Assembly: GCA_902620525.1 (NCBI GenBank)
Contig: CACNIK010000002.1
Span: forward strand, 124,001 to 188,000
Reading direction: 5' to 3'
Length of the DNA stretch: 64,000 nt
Origin: an uncultured Pelagibacteraceae bacterium
Lineage (GTDB): Bacteria; Pseudomonadota; Alphaproteobacteria; Pelagibacterales; Pelagibacteraceae
Below the pieces are notes generated by a model. It searched no databases, was not told where the DNA came from, and was given only the letters and a program-made list of their open reading frames with translations. Below, in pieces: positions 1 to 10,415 of this stretch (position 1 is the stretch's first letter; every line of letters begins with the position of its first letter). The position numbers and the translations under genes were made by a program.

Positions 1-2547
1 TGCCCTAGGGTTAACTTCAATAACAAATATTTCATCATGCTTAATTGCAAATTGTACATTCATAAAACCTTTTACCTTAAGTGCTAGGGCCAACTTTTTA
101 GTTTGGCTCTCAATCTCTTTAATTAAAAAAGGTTTAATAGAAACTGGAGGCAAACTGCAAGCTGAATCACCAGAATGAATACCTGCCTCTTCAATATGCT
201 GCATGATACCTGCAACAAATACTTGCTTGCCATCTGATAGCGCATCAACATCTACTTCCATCGCATTATCTATAAATTTATCGATTAAAATTGGATTTTT
301 TTCTGCCGCCTTAAATGCCTCCTGTACAAAATTCTTAAGTTGCTTTTTTTCATGTACAATTTCCATTGCTCTTCCTCCTAAAACATAGGAAGGTCTAACC
401 ATAAGCGGTAATCCAATTTTTTCAGCTATTTTAAATGCTTGTGAAAATGTTTTTGCTATTCCACTTTTTGCTTGCTTTAATTTTAATTTATTCAAAAGAT
501 TTCTAAATCTATCTCTATCTTCAGCTAAATCAATCGAAGTATATTGAGTCCCTAATATTGGAAGTTTGTTTTCATGCAAGAACTTGGCCAACTTTATAGG
601 TGTCTGTCCACCAAATTGAGTTATGACGCCCACCAATTTTCCTCTAACTTTTTCTCTTTTAATAATATTAAAAACAAATTCTTCTATTAATGGCTCAAAA
701 TACAATCTGTCGCTCGTATCATAATCTGTTGAAACAGTTTCAGGATTACAATTAACCATTATTGTTTCATACCCAGCTTTTTTCAAAGCAAAACTAGCTT
801 GACAACAACAGTAATCAAACTCAATACCCTGGCCAATTCTATTAGGCCCACCTCCAAGAATAATAATTTTTTTTCTATTAGACGGATCCGCCTCACACTC
901 AGAGTCAACGGAAAAATTTCTCTGATAAGTAGAGTACATATATGGGGTAAATGATTTAAACTCAGAGGCGCAAGTATCTACTTTTTTATAAACAGGAAAA
1001 ATTTTCAATTTTGATCTTATTTTTCTGATATTATCCTCTGTGGTATTAGCTAATTCAGAAAGTTTTTTGTCTGAGAAACCTATTGATTTTATATAATTAA
1101 ATTCATTAAACGTTTTTGGCAAACCATTTTTTTTAATCTTATTTTCTTCATCTACAATTTCTTTTATTTGATTTAAAAACCAGTTATCAATTTTTGAAAG
1201 TTTTTGTATTCTTTTAAAATTGATTTTTTTTCTAAAAGCCTCACCAATTAGCAATATTTTATTAGGTATATTTTCTGCAAGTTTTTTTTCAATTTGTTTG
1301 ACTTTTAAATTGAATATTTGGTCTACACCCGAAAAACCAGTTTCAAGAGAAACCAAAGCTTTTTGCAAGGACTCCTTAAAGTTTCTACCTATAGCCATAG
1401 CTTCACCAACTGACTTCATAGATGTGCCTAAAACTGCAGCAGATGTTGAAAATTTTTCAAAAGTAAATCTTGGGATTTTAGTTACAACGTAGTCTATTGT
1501 TGGTTCAAAAGAAGCTGGAGTGACTTTAGTAATCTCGTTTTTTAACTCATCTAAAGTATAACCCACAGCAAGTTTGGCAGCTACTTTAGCAATTGGAAAT
1601 CCAGTAGCTTTTGACGCTAAAGCAGAAGATCTTGAAACTCTTGGATTCATTTCTATGATAACCATTCTTCCATCTTTTGGATTTATTGCAAATTGAACAT
1701 TTGAACCTCCAGTTTCAACACCTATTTTCCTTAAACAAGCTATCGATGCGTTTCTCATCAATTGATATTCTTTATCTGTAAGAGTTAATGCAGGGGCGAT
1801 AGTTACCGAGTCACCAGTATGAATTCCCATAGGATCGACATTTTCAATCGAACATATAATTATACAGTTATCATTTTTATCTCTTACCACTTCCATTTCA
1901 AACTCTTTCCAGCCCTCTAGACATTCTTCCACTAAGACCTGGTTAACGGGTGACTCATGTAGTCCATTTTTTAATATTTTAAAAAATTCTTTTTTATTTT
2001 TTGCTATTCCTCCGCCAAGTCCACCTAGGGTAAAAGCAGGTCTTATAATCGCTGGAAGGCCGATTTGTTTTAGAGCTTTTGAAGCTTGGTTAAAATTATT
2101 TACAATCTTTGACTTAGGCAGATCTAAGCCTATATCAAGCATATTTTTTCTAAATTTTTTTCTATCTTCGGCGTTCGAAATAGCTCTTGAATTAGCACCA
2201 ATAAGTTCAATTTTATATTTTTTTAAGATGCCCTTTTTTTCTGCCTCCATAGCTAAATTCAATGCGGTTTGACCTCCCATTGTTGGAAGAATTGCATCTG
2301 GTTTCTCTTTGGCTAAAATTTTCTCTAAAACTGTTAACGTTATGGGTTCAATATAAGTTTTGTCTGCAACATCTGGGTCTGTCATAATTGTTGCTGGATT
2401 AGAATTAATTAAAATTACTTTATATCCCTCGTCTTTCAAAGCTTTACATGCTTGAGTGCCAGAATAATCAAACTCACAAGCCTGTCCAATAATAATTGGA
2501 CCGGCGCCAACTACTAAAATTTTTTTAATATCTTTTCTTTTTGGCAT
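1..2547 (-). CDS. carB: Carbamoyl-phosphate synthase large subunit (3' end outside window)
   Basis: Makes carbamoyl phosphate from bicarbonate, ATP and the ammonia delivered by CarA, for pyrimidine and arginine synthesis. Reading the minus strand from ATG at 2547 gives [18 protein letters not shown], then an uninterrupted frame of 849 codons that reaches position 1 in phase (last residues EVNPRA). The glycine-rich start (GAGPIIIGQ), the first ATP-grasp domain ([18 protein letters not shown]) and the start of the second half ([19 protein letters not shown]) are all visible. The family is about 1,070 residues, so roughly the last 220 (end of ATP-grasp 2 and the allosteric domain) lie beyond the edge. 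Its start overlaps the end of carA by 23 bp, which implies translational coupling. Confidence 0.97.
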   Translation of the reverse strand, partial: MPKRKDIKKILVVGAGPIIIGQACEFDYSGTQACKALKDEGYKVILINSNPATIMTDPDVADKTYIEPITLTVLEKILAKEKPDAILPTMGGQTALNLAMEAEKKGILKKYKIELIGANSRAISNAEDRKKFRKNMLDIGLDLPKSKIVNNFNQASKALKQIGLPAIIRPAFTLGGLGGGIAKNKKEFFKILKNGLHESPVNQVLVEECLEGWKEFEMEVVRDKNDNCIIICSIENVDPMGIHTGDSVTIAPALTLTDKEYQLMRNASIACLRKIGVETGGSNVQFAINPKDGRMVIIEMNPRVSRSSALASKATGFPIAKVAAKLAVGYTLDELKNEITKVTPASFEPTIDYVVTKIPRFTFEKFSTSAAVLGTSMKSVGEAMAIGRNFKESLQKALVSLETGFSGVDQIFNLKVKQIEKKLAENIPNKILLIGEAFRKKINFKRIQKLSKIDNWFLNQIKEIVDEENKIKKNGLPKTFNEFNYIKSIGFSDKKLSELANTTEDNIRKIRSKLKIFPVYKKVDTCASEFKSFTPYMYSTYQRNFSVDSECEADPSNRKKIIILGGGPNRIGQGIEFDYCCCQASFALKKAGYETIMVNCNPETVSTDYDTSDRLYFEPLIEEFVFNIIKREKVRGKLVGVITQFGGQTPIKLAKFLHENKLPILGTQYTSIDLAEDRDRFRNLLNKLKLKQAKSGIAKTFSQAFKIAEKIGLPLMVRPSYVLGGRAMEIVHEKKQLKNFVQEAFKAAEKNPILIDKFIDNAMEVDVDALSDGKQVFVAGIMQHIEEAGIHSGDSACSLPPVSIKPFLIKEIESQTKKLALALKVKGFMNVQFAIKHDEIFVIEVNPRA

Positions 2548-3733
2548 TTTGTTTCATGGTTTTTATAAATTCTTCAAATAAATAAACACTATCTTGTGGC
2601 CCAGGATTTGACTCAGGATGATATTGAACTGAAAAAACTGGTTTAGATTTGAGTTTAATCCCTTCTATACTGTTATCAAAAAGAGACTGGTGAGTAATTT
2701 GAATATTATCGGGCAAATTTTTTCTTATTATTTCAAATCCATGATTTTGACTTGTAATTTCAACATTTCCTTTTAGTAAATTTTTTACAGGGTGATTAGC
2801 ACCTCTATGTCCTAAATTCATTTTTTGTGTTTTTGCTCCCAAAGTTAGACCTAATAATTGATGACCAAGACAAATTCCAAATATGGGCAAATTCATCTTA
2901 ATAAGTTTTTTTATAATTGGAATAGCATATTTTCCTGTAGCCGCTGGATCTCCAGGTCCGTTAGATAAAAAAACACCATCAGGTTTTAATTTTAAAATAT
3001 CATTTGCACTTGTTTTGCACGAAACAATTGTTACTTTGCAATTAAAATCAGAAAAATATCTTAGTATATTTTTTTTTATTCCATAATCTATTGCTATTAC
3101 ATGTAAATTTTTCTTTTTATTTTTTATAAAACCTGATTCTTTTTTCCAAGTTTTAAAATCTTTCCAAACATAACTTTTTTTAGTCGTAACTTGTTTAGCT
3201 AAATCTAAATTTTTTAAACCACTCCATTTTTTTGTAGTATTTAATATTTTTTTTAAATCAAATTTACCGTTTTTTAAAAAAACTATTGTGCCTTTAGGAG
3301 CACCTTTATCTCTAATGAAATTGGTTAAATTCCTTGTGTCGATACCAGTTATTCCAACAATTTTATTTTTTTTTAACCAAAAATCTAAATGCTTTAATGA
3401 ACGGTAATTGCTTGGATCAGTGATCTCGGTATTAAATATAACACCCTTCGTCCAAATTTTATCAGACTCATGATCCTCTTTATTTGTTCCAACATTTCCC
3501 ACATGAGGAAAAGTAAAATTTATAATTTGCTCAGCATATGATGGATCTGAAATTATTTCTTGATAACCAGTGATAGAAGTATTGAAGCAAACTTCTCCCG
3601 TTGCATGACCCTCATACCCCAACCCAAAACCTTTAAAAATATTTCCATTTTCTAGAACTAAAATAGCGGTACAATTGATCTTTTTAAGATTATTTTTTGA
3701 GTATATATTTTGATCAATCTGTTTCAAATACAA
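2525..3733 (-). CDS. carA: Carbamoyl-phosphate synthase small (glutaminase) subunit
   Basis: Class I glutamine amidotransferase subunit that hydrolyses glutamine and channels ammonia to CarB. The 402 residues fit the family. The N-terminal CarA domain includes [19 protein letters not shown], and the C-terminal amidotransferase domain has the nucleophile cysteine in GICLGHQ and the His/Glu pair in [10 protein letters not shown]. The first residues before the conserved TAILVLENG are longer than needed, so a slightly later start is possible. First gene of a carA-carB operon, divergent from yqeY. Confidence 0.96.
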   Translation of the reverse strand: MYLKQIDQNIYSKNNLKKINCTAILVLENGNIFKGFGLGYEGHATGEVCFNTSITGYQEIISDPSYAEQIINFTFPHVGNVGTNKEDHESDKIWTKGVIFNTEITDPSNYRSLKHLDFWLKKNKIVGITGIDTRNLTNFIRDKGAPKGTIVFLKNGKFDLKKILNTTKKWSGLKNLDLAKQVTTKKSYVWKDFKTWKKESGFIKNKKKNLHVIAIDYGIKKNILRYFSDFNCKVTIVSCKTSANDILKLKPDGVFLSNGPGDPAATGKYAIPIIKKLIKMNLPIFGICLGHQLLGLTLGAKTQKMNLGHRGANHPVKNLLKGNVEITSQNHGFEIIRKNLPDNIQITHQSLFDNSIEGIKLKSKPVFSVQYHPESNPGPQDSVYLFEEFIKTMKQNAKKKRY

Positions 3734-3775
3734 CTCATGAGTTAAAGTAAAAAACTTATAAACATGATTTTGCGA

Positions 3776-3804
3776 AACATATGAAAAACTTTAAAAATCG
3801 TCAA
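3776..3804 (-). promoter_or_regulatory. Candidate sigma-70 promoter of carAB
   Basis: On the minus strand TTGACG (3804-3799) is followed after 17 bp by TATGTT (3781-3776), placing a start of transcription about 35 bp before the carA ATG. The -35 matches five of six consensus bases and the -10 four of six. Inference from sequence only. Confidence 0.4.
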
Positions 3805-3825
3805 GAAAGATCTTTTTATTTTAAA

Positions 3826-3831
3826 TATAAT
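3826..3831 (+). promoter_or_regulatory. Candidate -10 box of the yqeY-dnaG operon
   Basis: A perfect TATAAT lies 25 bp upstream of the yqeY ATG in the 123-bp carA/yqeY divergent gap. There is no clear -35 at 16-18 bp, and in such AT-rich DNA the match may be chance. Confidence 0.3.
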
Positions 3832-3856
3832 TTGTGATTAAACTTACTAAAAAAAA

Positions 3857-4309
3857 ATGTCTCTAGAAAAAAAAATAGAAGAAAAATTAAACGAAAGTCT
3901 CAAAAATAAAGATAAAACAGTCTTTCCAACTTTAAGACTAATAATTTCTGCTATTAAAGATTTTAAAATTGCTTCTAAAATTAAGGAAGGTTCTTTGAAG
4001 GACCAAGAAATCATCTCAATATTAAAAAAAATGAACAAACAAAGAAATGATTCGTGTGAAGCTTACAAAAAGGCAGGTAGGGAAGATCTACTCAAAAAAG
4101 AACAAGAGGAAATTTCAATTATAAATAAGTTTCTACCTAAACAAATGAGCGATGAAGAAACAAAAAATATTTGCAAAAAAGCAATTGAAAATCTTCAAGC
4201 TAAATCTATTAAAGACATGGGAAAAGTTATGGGATCGCTTAAAAAAGAATATGGAGATGTTTTAGATTTTTCAAAAGTCAGCAACTTTATCAGAGAATTT
4301 TTGAAATGA
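3857..4309 (+). CDS. yqeY: GatB/YqeY domain protein
   Basis: A 150-residue, lysine-rich, helical protein of the YqeY family, related to the C-terminal domain of the amidotransferase subunit GatB that binds tRNA. Recognisable family segments are the N-terminal LRLIISAIKDFKIA and the C-terminal KDMGKVMGSLKKEYG. The biochemical role of stand-alone YqeY is not well defined; a tRNA-related function is inferred from GatB. It lies just before dnaG-rpoD and its stop overlaps the dnaG start (ATGA), as in many alphaproteobacteria. Confidence 0.9.
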   Translation: MSLEKKIEEKLNESLKNKDKTVFPTLRLIISAIKDFKIASKIKEGSLKDQEIISILKKMNKQRNDSCEAYKKAGREDLLKKEQEEISIINKFLPKQMSDEETKNICKKAIENLQAKSIKDMGKVMGSLKKEYGDVLDFSKVSNFIREFLK

Positions 4310-6087
4310 TCATGAAGTATCCAAAAGAATATTTAGAAGAAATTAAACTTAGGGTTAAAGTATCACAAGTAGTCGGTAAATATGTTCAATTAAAAAAAAG
4401 AGGCAAAGAGTTTATTGGCTTGTCCCCATTTAAAAATGAAAAAACACCCTCATTTACTGTAAACGATGAAAAGGGGTTTTATCATTGTTTTAGCACTGGC
4501 GAACATGGAAATATTTTTGACTTTTTAATGAAGACTAGATCTTTAAGATTTGGAGAAGCTGTAAAAGTTTTAGCTTCAGAAGCGGGAATGCAAATATATA
4601 AATTTACAAAATATGATAAAGAAAAAGAGGAAAAATATAATAAATATAAAAAAATAATAAAAGAATACTCCGAGTACTCGCAAAGTGAATTATTTGATAA
4701 AAAAAATTTATTTGCGTTAAATTATTTAAAAGAAAGAAAACTTTCTGAAGAAGTAATTAAAAAATTTCAATTAGGATTTATGCCACCTAATAATTTTTTT
4801 GACCATTTATCGAAAAAATATTCTACAGAAGATATTAATTCAACAGGCCTCTATTATTTTGTTGAAAAAAATCAAAAATTTATAGATAGATTTAAAAATA
4901 GAATTATCTTTCCCATATTTAACTTGTCAGGAGATACCATTGCATTTGGTGGAAGAATAATTGGAGATGTAAACTTAGCAAAGTATATCAACTCTCCTGA
5001 AACAGAATTTTTTAAAAAAGGACGACAATTATTTAATTTAAACTTTGCAAAAGATGATAGATCTAATTCAAAAGAGGTAATTATAGTTGAAGGCTATATG
5101 GATGTAATATCATTATATTCGAGAGGGATCAAAAATGTTATTTCAAATTGTGGAACCGCAATTACAGAAAACCAGATTAATTTAATATGGAAATTTTTTT
5201 CAGACCCAATTATATGTTTAGACGGAGATAAAAGTGGTCAACAAGCAGCTCTTAGAATAGCAGAGAGATTATTTCCATTAATAAACGAAGAAAACAAAAT
5301 TTATTTTTCGGTCCTTGATGAAGGGAAAGATCCAGATGATATTATAAAAGCAGTGGGCAAAGAAGGTTTTTTGAAATTTTTGAATAACAAGACTATTATT
5401 CAATCATTTATTTGGGACACTTATGTAAAAAAGATTAACATTAATAATCCTTATGAGATAACTAAATTCGAAAAACAGATGAGAAAATTATGCTCCTCTA
5501 TTAATGATAATACACTAAAAAAATATATATTAGAAAATTTTTTAAGCAAAATTAATAGTTTGACTCCTAACGTAAATAGTAAAATAAGTTATGGTTTTCC
5601 AAAACGAAAAAATTTTAAAATGCTCAATGAAACAAAAAAAATACATATGCAAAAAAAGGATCTTACTAGAGAAAATATAATTGAATTTTCAATTCTTTTT
5701 ATAATGATATTTTATGGTGGAGCAGTAAAGAACAACTTAGAAAGTATATCGACAATTGATTTTTCAAATCAAGAGAATGAAGAACTAAAAATATTTTTAA
5801 TTGATCTAATAAAGTCAGATAAAACAGAAAAAGAGATTGAAAATGAAGTGCTAAAAACTCATTCTAATCTTGCTAAAAGTATCATCGAAAATTCAAATTT
5901 AAAAATGATTACGAATAAAAAAAACTATGACCAGATTAAAGAATTATTTGAGGATTTCATTAATGATCTTTTAGAGGGTCAAAATAAAAAAAAGATAGAA
6001 TCTTTAGAGAATAAATTAATAAATAATATGGAAGAGAAGGCATATTCAGAGCTTCTAAAGCTTAAAAGTCAAATAAATAGGGAATAA
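4306..6087 (+). CDS. dnaG: DNA primase
   Basis: Synthesises RNA primers at the replication fork. It has 593 residues. The N-terminal CHC2-type domain (residues about 35-75) is recognisable from PFKNEKTPSFTVNDEKGFYHC. The TOPRIM catalytic core follows, with EGYMDVISLYSRG and the acidic CLDGDKSG motif. The usual four zinc ligands of the N-terminal domain read Ser40, Lys43, Cys61 and Thr64, so the zinc site appears lost. The C-terminal helicase-interacting part is divergent. ATG at 4306 overlaps the yqeY stop; a second ATG at 4312 is an equally possible start. Confidence 0.96.
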   Translation: MIMKYPKEYLEEIKLRVKVSQVVGKYVQLKKRGKEFIGLSPFKNEKTPSFTVNDEKGFYHCFSTGEHGNIFDFLMKTRSLRFGEAVKVLASEAGMQIYKFTKYDKEKEEKYNKYKKIIKEYSEYSQSELFDKKNLFALNYLKERKLSEEVIKKFQLGFMPPNNFFDHLSKKYSTEDINSTGLYYFVEKNQKFIDRFKNRIIFPIFNLSGDTIAFGGRIIGDVNLAKYINSPETEFFKKGRQLFNLNFAKDDRSNSKEVIIVEGYMDVISLYSRGIKNVISNCGTAITENQINLIWKFFSDPIICLDGDKSGQQAALRIAERLFPLINEENKIYFSVLDEGKDPDDIIKAVGKEGFLKFLNNKTIIQSFIWDTYVKKININNPYEITKFEKQMRKLCSSINDNTLKKYILENFLSKINSLTPNVNSKISYGFPKRKNFKMLNETKKIHMQKKDLTRENIIEFSILFIMIFYGGAVKNNLESISTIDFSNQENEELKIFLIDLIKSDKTEKEIENEVLKTHSNLAKSIIENSNLKMITNKKNYDQIKELFEDFINDLLEGQNKKKIESLENKLINNMEEKAYSELLKLKSQINRE

Positions 6088-6145
6088 TTAAAGATAGATT
6101 TTTAATATTTAGTGTTTATATATATTTCACTGTTAATTTCAGTTT

Positions 6146-8017
6146 ATGGGTGAAAAATTAATAACAAAATCATTTGAAAGAATTCTCGAAAAAGGAAAAA
6201 ATCGAGGATTTATCACATACGAAGAACTGGGAAAATCCCTGGGTAAGAGGGGTGGATCTTTTGAAAACACTGAGCGAGCTTTTTTAATTATCGCCGATAA
6301 TAAAATTACTTTAGTAGAAAAGAAATCAGAATTCCAATCAAATAAGAAAAAAGAAACTTCAAACAATCTTGAGGAAAAAACATCTGAGAAAAGCGATGAT
6401 CCAATTAGAATGTATCTGCGAGAGATGGGTGGAGTTGAGTTACTTTCTAGGGAAGGTGAAATTGCTATTGCAAAAAGAATAGAGGCTGGAAAAGACGTTA
6501 TGATTAACGCTCTCACCCAAAGTCCAATAGTTGGAAAAAAAATATCTGAGTGGAAAGATAAAATTGAAAATCAAGAGATGTTAGTTAGAGATATTATTGA
6601 CATAGATTCAACTTATGAAGATTTTGAAGCTTCAGATGATGAGGAGATAAAAACAAAAAAAGATCCAGAAAAAAAGATCAAAACAAAAGATGAAAATAGT
6701 AATAGCGTAAAAAATTCAGAGGAAAAAGCAGAGGTAACCGAAGAAGATGAGTTTAACGTTTCCCTAGCAAAAATGGAAGAAGAAATTAAACCTAGAATAC
6801 TAAAACTATTAGAATCTTTAAATAAAAATTACTTAAAATTACAAAAATATCAAAAAGAAAATTTAGACTGTATTTTATCAGGAAAAGAACTTTCAGTCTC
6901 AAAAAATAAAAATTTTAAAAAAATACAGTCTATTTTAGTAGATAATTTTAAAAACTTACAAATCGCACCCAATGTAGTAGAAGAACTAGTTCAATCCCAT
7001 TACAAAGAAAATAAGAAAATAGTTTCTCTGGAGGGTGTTTTATTAAGATTAGCTATGGATAATAAAATCTCTAGAGAAGAATTTTTGAAATATTATATTG
7101 GCAATGAAATAAACCCTAAATTTGAAACATTTCTAAATCAAAACCCTGTTTGGAAATCTTTTTTTAAGAAGTTTAAAAAAGATTTTGCAGAAATAAGAGA
7201 CAGATTAGTAGAATTTAGTAAAAAGATTGGGCTTTCAGTTGGAGAATTTAAGAGACTAGTAAGTAGGATTCAAAAGGGAGAAAGAGAGTCTAGAATTGCC
7301 AAAAAAGAAATGGTTGAAGCTAATCTAAGATTAGTAATTTCAATTGCAAAAAAATACACTAATAGAGGATTACAGTTTCTTGATTTAATACAGGAAGGGA
7401 ACATAGGCTTAATGAAAGCAGTTGATAAATTTGAATATAGAAGAGGTTATAAGTTCTCAACTTATGCCACATGGTGGATTAGACAAGCAATCACGAGATC
7501 AATTGCCGATCAGGCTAGAACAATTCGTATTCCAGTTCACATGATAGAGACAATTAATAAGATTGTAAGAACTCAAAGACAAATCATGAGTGAATTTGGC
7601 AGAGAACCTACTCCTGAAGAGCTAGCAAAAAAACTCGCAATGCCACTAGAAAAAGTTCGAAAAGTTTTAAAAATTGCAAAAGAACCAGTTTCATTAGAAA
7701 CACCTGTTGGGGACGAAGAAGATAGTAGTCTTGGAGATTTTATTGAAGATAAAAATGCTCTTCAACCTCTTGATACCGCTATCCAGTCCAACTTAAGCGA
7801 GTCAACGACAAAAATTTTAGCCTCTCTTACTCCAAGAGAAGAAAGAGTTCTTAGAATGCGGTTTGGTATTGGTATGAATACTGATCACACATTGGAGGAA
7901 GTGGGACTACAATTTTCTGTAACCAGAGAGAGAATTAGACAAATTGAAGCTAAAGCTTTAAGAAAATTAAAGCATCCAAGTAGATCAAAACAACTTAAAA
8001 GTTTTCTAGAAAAGTAA
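6146..8017 (+). CDS. rpoD: RNA polymerase sigma factor RpoD (sigma-70)
   Basis: Primary sigma factor. The 623 residues show region 1.1 at the N-terminus; region 1.2 ([12 protein letters not shown], about residue 86); an acidic, low-complexity non-conserved insert (about 155-205); region 2 ([16 protein letters not shown] through [17 protein letters not shown], about 388-455); region 3; and the region 4 helix-turn-helix that reads the -35 box ([20 protein letters not shown], about 578-597). It lies 58 bp after dnaG, the usual dnaG-rpoD pairing. The window's candidate promoters are of the type this factor would read. Confidence 0.98.
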   Translation: MGEKLITKSFERILEKGKNRGFITYEELGKSLGKRGGSFENTERAFLIIADNKITLVEKKSEFQSNKKKETSNNLEEKTSEKSDDPIRMYLREMGGVELLSREGEIAIAKRIEAGKDVMINALTQSPIVGKKISEWKDKIENQEMLVRDIIDIDSTYEDFEASDDEEIKTKKDPEKKIKTKDENSNSVKNSEEKAEVTEEDEFNVSLAKMEEEIKPRILKLLESLNKNYLKLQKYQKENLDCILSGKELSVSKNKNFKKIQSILVDNFKNLQIAPNVVEELVQSHYKENKKIVSLEGVLLRLAMDNKISREEFLKYYIGNEINPKFETFLNQNPVWKSFFKKFKKDFAEIRDRLVEFSKKIGLSVGEFKRLVSRIQKGERESRIAKKEMVEANLRLVISIAKKYTNRGLQFLDLIQEGNIGLMKAVDKFEYRRGYKFSTYATWWIRQAITRSIADQARTIRIPVHMIETINKIVRTQRQIMSEFGREPTPEELAKKLAMPLEKVRKVLKIAKEPVSLETPVGDEEDSSLGDFIEDKNALQPLDTAIQSNLSESTTKILASLTPREERVLRMRFGIGMNTDHTLEEVGLQFSVTRERIRQIEAKALRKLKHPSRSKQLKSFLEK

Positions 8018-8043
8018 CTTTTTCTAATGTAAAAGAATGTAAT

Positions 8044-8120
8044 GGGCCTGTAGCTCAGTTGGTTAGAGCAGTACACTCATAATGTATTGGTCCCAGGTTC
8101 GAGTCCTGGCGGGCCCACCA
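8044..8120 (+). tRNA. tRNA with CAT anticodon (Met, or Ile2 read after lysidine modification)
   Basis: A 77-nt cloverleaf with encoded CCA. The acceptor GGGCCTG pairs CGGGCCC, the D-stem is GCTC/GAGC, and the anticodon stem GTACA/TGTAT (one G-U) encloses loop CTCATAA with anticodon CAT. The T-arm is CCAGG-TTCGAGT-CCTGG. The acceptor stem is fully paired from G1-C72, so it is not an initiator. The TTGGTC variable region resembles tRNA-Ile2 more than elongator tRNA-Met, but this is a judgement. It lies 26 bp after rpoD. Confidence 0.93.
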
Positions 8121-8142
8121 ACAATTAGTTCAAAACAAAATT

Positions 8143-8901
8143 TTATTTCTTAATAGCTACACCGATTCCTAAAAATGTATTTCCTGTTTTACGAACTACT
8201 TCATCATATTGATCTTTAAATTCAAAAAAATTGTAATCCTTTTTGTTTTTCTTAAGTTCATTCCAGAACTTAACTACACCCTCAGCCGCGTTATTTACAA
8301 TGTCATGAAATACAAAAATTTTAGCTTTATTTTTAGTATATTCATAATCATTTTTTACTCCTGCATAGCTGTGATCTCCATCGATTAAAACTAAATCAAA
8401 AAAATTATTTTCCATATAATTTTTAAATAAATCAGATTTACTGTCTGCTTTCCAAAATTCAGTTTCATTGTTTTTCAAGCAATATTTTTGAACTGGCGAG
8501 TCTATTATATCAATGGCTAAACTTTTTTTAATTTTGCCGAATTTTTTTAAATATTCATTTGTAAGTATAAATGTTCCACCCCACCTACAACCAATTTCTA
8601 AATACGAGCTGATTTCTTGTTTTTGTAACAAAGATAAATATTTTGAAAATTGATTAGGGTATTGCCATATCAATAATCCCCCTCCATTTTGTTTTACAAT
8701 TTCGGGTTGTTCAATTAAGACTTCTTTGTTTAAACCTAATTTAGGAATTAATTTTTCTAAATACTCAATTCTTTTTAAATCCTCAATGCTACTCTCTCTT
8801 ATAAGCTCAATTCTCCTAAGATCTAATTGAAAATCTTGTTTTGTTTTCAATTCTCTCAACTTTTTTCTAATAAAACCAGGTAATAATTTTTTGATAGTCA
8901 T
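8143..8901 (-). CDS. SAM-dependent methyltransferase-like protein (CmcI/Methyltransf_24 type fold)
   Basis: 252 residues. A charged helical N-terminus (about 1-60) precedes a Rossmann domain with a SAM-binding motif I-like LEIGCRWGGTF (about 101-111), an acidic turn LAIDI (about 128) and a motif IV-like FDLVLIDGDHSYAG (about 168-181), then VFHDIVNN. This pattern matches class I methyltransferases related to the cephalosporin hydroxylase/CmcI group. The substrate cannot be told. It follows mlaC by 40 bp on the same strand, so it may be cotranscribed with mlaA-mlaC, but no functional tie is evident. Confidence 0.7.
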   Translation of the reverse strand: MTIKKLLPGFIRKKLRELKTKQDFQLDLRRIELIRESSIEDLKRIEYLEKLIPKLGLNKEVLIEQPEIVKQNGGGLLIWQYPNQFSKYLSLLQKQEISSYLEIGCRWGGTFILTNEYLKKFGKIKKSLAIDIIDSPVQKYCLKNNETEFWKADSKSDLFKNYMENNFFDLVLIDGDHSYAGVKNDYEYTKNKAKIFVFHDIVNNAAEGVVKFWNELKKNKKDYNFFEFKDQYDEVVRKTGNTFLGIGVAIKK

Positions 8902-8941
8902 AGTATGAGTTACTATATTAAATTTTTTATCCTTTTGAAAT

Positions 8942-9544
8942 CTATTTTGAAACGAACTCTTGCAATTTATTTATCAGAGCATTTACATCATTATTATTTG
9001 AATTTAAAATTGATGCAAATTCCTCTTTCTGAGTTCTTGCCAAACTTAATCCTTCTACAATTAAATCTCTAATTAGAGGTTTTTGAGGATTTTTTGTATA
9101 AATTCTCCAATCTATTTTAACCTCCGGAGAATTTATACTTTCAGCTATTTTTGAATTTACAATTGTGTAATTTGAACTTTTTTGTTCAGAGTTGAAGACC
9201 TCAAATTTTTGAGATGAGTAATCAGTCAGTCTTGATGTTAAACTTTTTAAGAAGTATTTTTGGAAAAGTTCTTGATAGTTGTTCATTGTGTTTTCATCAA
9301 GATCTTTTCTAATACTTCCTAGAGTGTAAAGTCCTAATGCCTTAATATCCACATTTTCTAAAGCTATTTTTTCAATAGCATCGTTTTTCTCTTCTTCGGT
9401 TAATGACTTGTCACTCAAAGATTTTACTGCATCATCAACAAGTTCTTGTACAAAAATTTTTGGTTCAGAATTATATGTTACTGCAAAAATAGGACTTAAA
9501 TAAAGATAAAGAGCAGGTATTAAAAAAAATAGTCCTTTTTTCAT
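8942..9544 (-). CDS. mlaC: Periplasmic phospholipid-binding protein MlaC (Ttg2D family)
   Basis: 200 residues with a signal peptide (positive MKK, hydrophobic run to about residue 21, LSPIFA). The mature protein shows family features: an N-terminal helical segment with FVQELVDDAVKSL, the TMNNYQELFQKYFLKSLTSRL helix, and a C-terminal sheet region with VKIDWRIY and IRDLIVEGLSLARTQKEEF. MlaC ferries phospholipids between the MlaA-porin complex and the inner-membrane MlaFEDB transporter, supporting outer-membrane lipid asymmetry. It lies 10 bp after mlaA in the same direction; mlaFEDB is not in this window. Confidence 0.92.
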   Translation of the reverse strand: MKKGLFFLIPALYLYLSPIFAVTYNSEPKIFVQELVDDAVKSLSDKSLTEEEKNDAIEKIALENVDIKALGLYTLGSIRKDLDENTMNNYQELFQKYFLKSLTSRLTDYSSQKFEVFNSEQKSSNYTIVNSKIAESINSPEVKIDWRIYTKNPQKPLIRDLIVEGLSLARTQKEEFASILNSNNNDVNALINKLQEFVSK

Positions 9545-9554
9545 TAAAAGATAT

Positions 9555-10307
9555 TTATTTATCTAAATCACCCCAGGCATCATCGTCTGTACCTGTCTCA
9601 TTTTGAATTTTTTTTGATCTATTTTGAAGATATAAACTTTTTGTTGCAGCATAGAGATCGATAGAATTTTTTTCTAAACTCTCAAAATTAATTATATTAT
9701 CACCTCTAAAATCTATAGCCTCTGCAGATTTTATCCCTACATAATCTAGTTTAGTTCCTGAAATACTTTTAATTTCTCTTTCATGCCATGTAACCCTAGC
9801 AAATGCATCTAGGTAATTATTATCAATTACCATTCCAACTGAGTCTCTCAATGTCGTTGGTCCTAAAATTGGTAAAACAAAATAACATCCACCTTTAACT
9901 CCGTATGCACCTAAAGTTTGGCCTAGATCTTCTCTCTGGTTTTTAAGACCCATTTTTGCAGCCGGATTACCTAAACCTAAAACTCCGACTGTTGAATTTA
10001 TGAGAAAGCTCCCAGTCGCATGACCTGCAGATCGTAATTCACCCTGAAGAAGATGATTTGGTATTGAGAGTAAAGTAGCAATATTTGAAGTAAAGTTTCC
10101 AGTCCCATTCTTAACTGGCTCAGGTAGTTTGTTGTAAGCCTTCGCTACTGGTTCTAATATTATATTATCAAATCCTTGATTAAACTTAAAAACTCCTCTA
10201 CTTATTTTTTCAAAACACTCATTTTCTGATTGAGCGTTTGCACTCCCTAATAGAAAAATATTAAGTAATATAGAGTACAAAATTATTTGTATTTTTTTAG
10301 TTTCCAT
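9555..10307 (-). CDS. mlaA: Outer-membrane phospholipid-removal protein MlaA (VacJ)
   Basis: 250 residues. Family signatures are FKFNQGFDNIILEPVAKAY, the ring segment HATGSFLINSTVGVLGLGNPA, REDLGQTLGAYGVKGGCYFVLPI, and LGPTTLRDSVGMVID. MlaA sits in the outer membrane and passes mislocalised phospholipids to MlaC. The leader ends in GSANA followed by Q26 and has no lipobox cysteine, whereas enterobacterial MlaA is a lipoprotein; the first Cys is at residue 31. A signal-peptidase I product is therefore predicted. First gene of the mlaA-mlaC unit, divergent from the amidase. Confidence 0.93.
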   Translation of the reverse strand: METKKIQIILYSILLNIFLLGSANAQSENECFEKISRGVFKFNQGFDNIILEPVAKAYNKLPEPVKNGTGNFTSNIATLLSIPNHLLQGELRSAGHATGSFLINSTVGVLGLGNPAAKMGLKNQREDLGQTLGAYGVKGGCYFVLPILGPTTLRDSVGMVIDNNYLDAFARVTWHEREIKSISGTKLDYVGIKSAEAIDFRGDNIINFESLEKNSIDLYAATKSLYLQNRSKKIQNETGTDDDAWGDLDK

Positions 10308-10415
10308 AATGGCTATATATATAAAATATTGAGATAATGCACATAAATCATGGCTTTATTTTAAAAGAATTTGCATATAAATTCATGTGATTTTGGGAAT
10401 AATTATGGCTCAATT

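Noticed and set aside
1220-1492. Plus-strand 90-aa open frame within carB
   Set aside because: Antisense shadow of the conserved carB frame, which is continuous through here.
6139-6516. 125-aa minus-strand open frame over the start of rpoD
   Set aside because: Antisense shadow of rpoD region 1; no ribosome site or family features.
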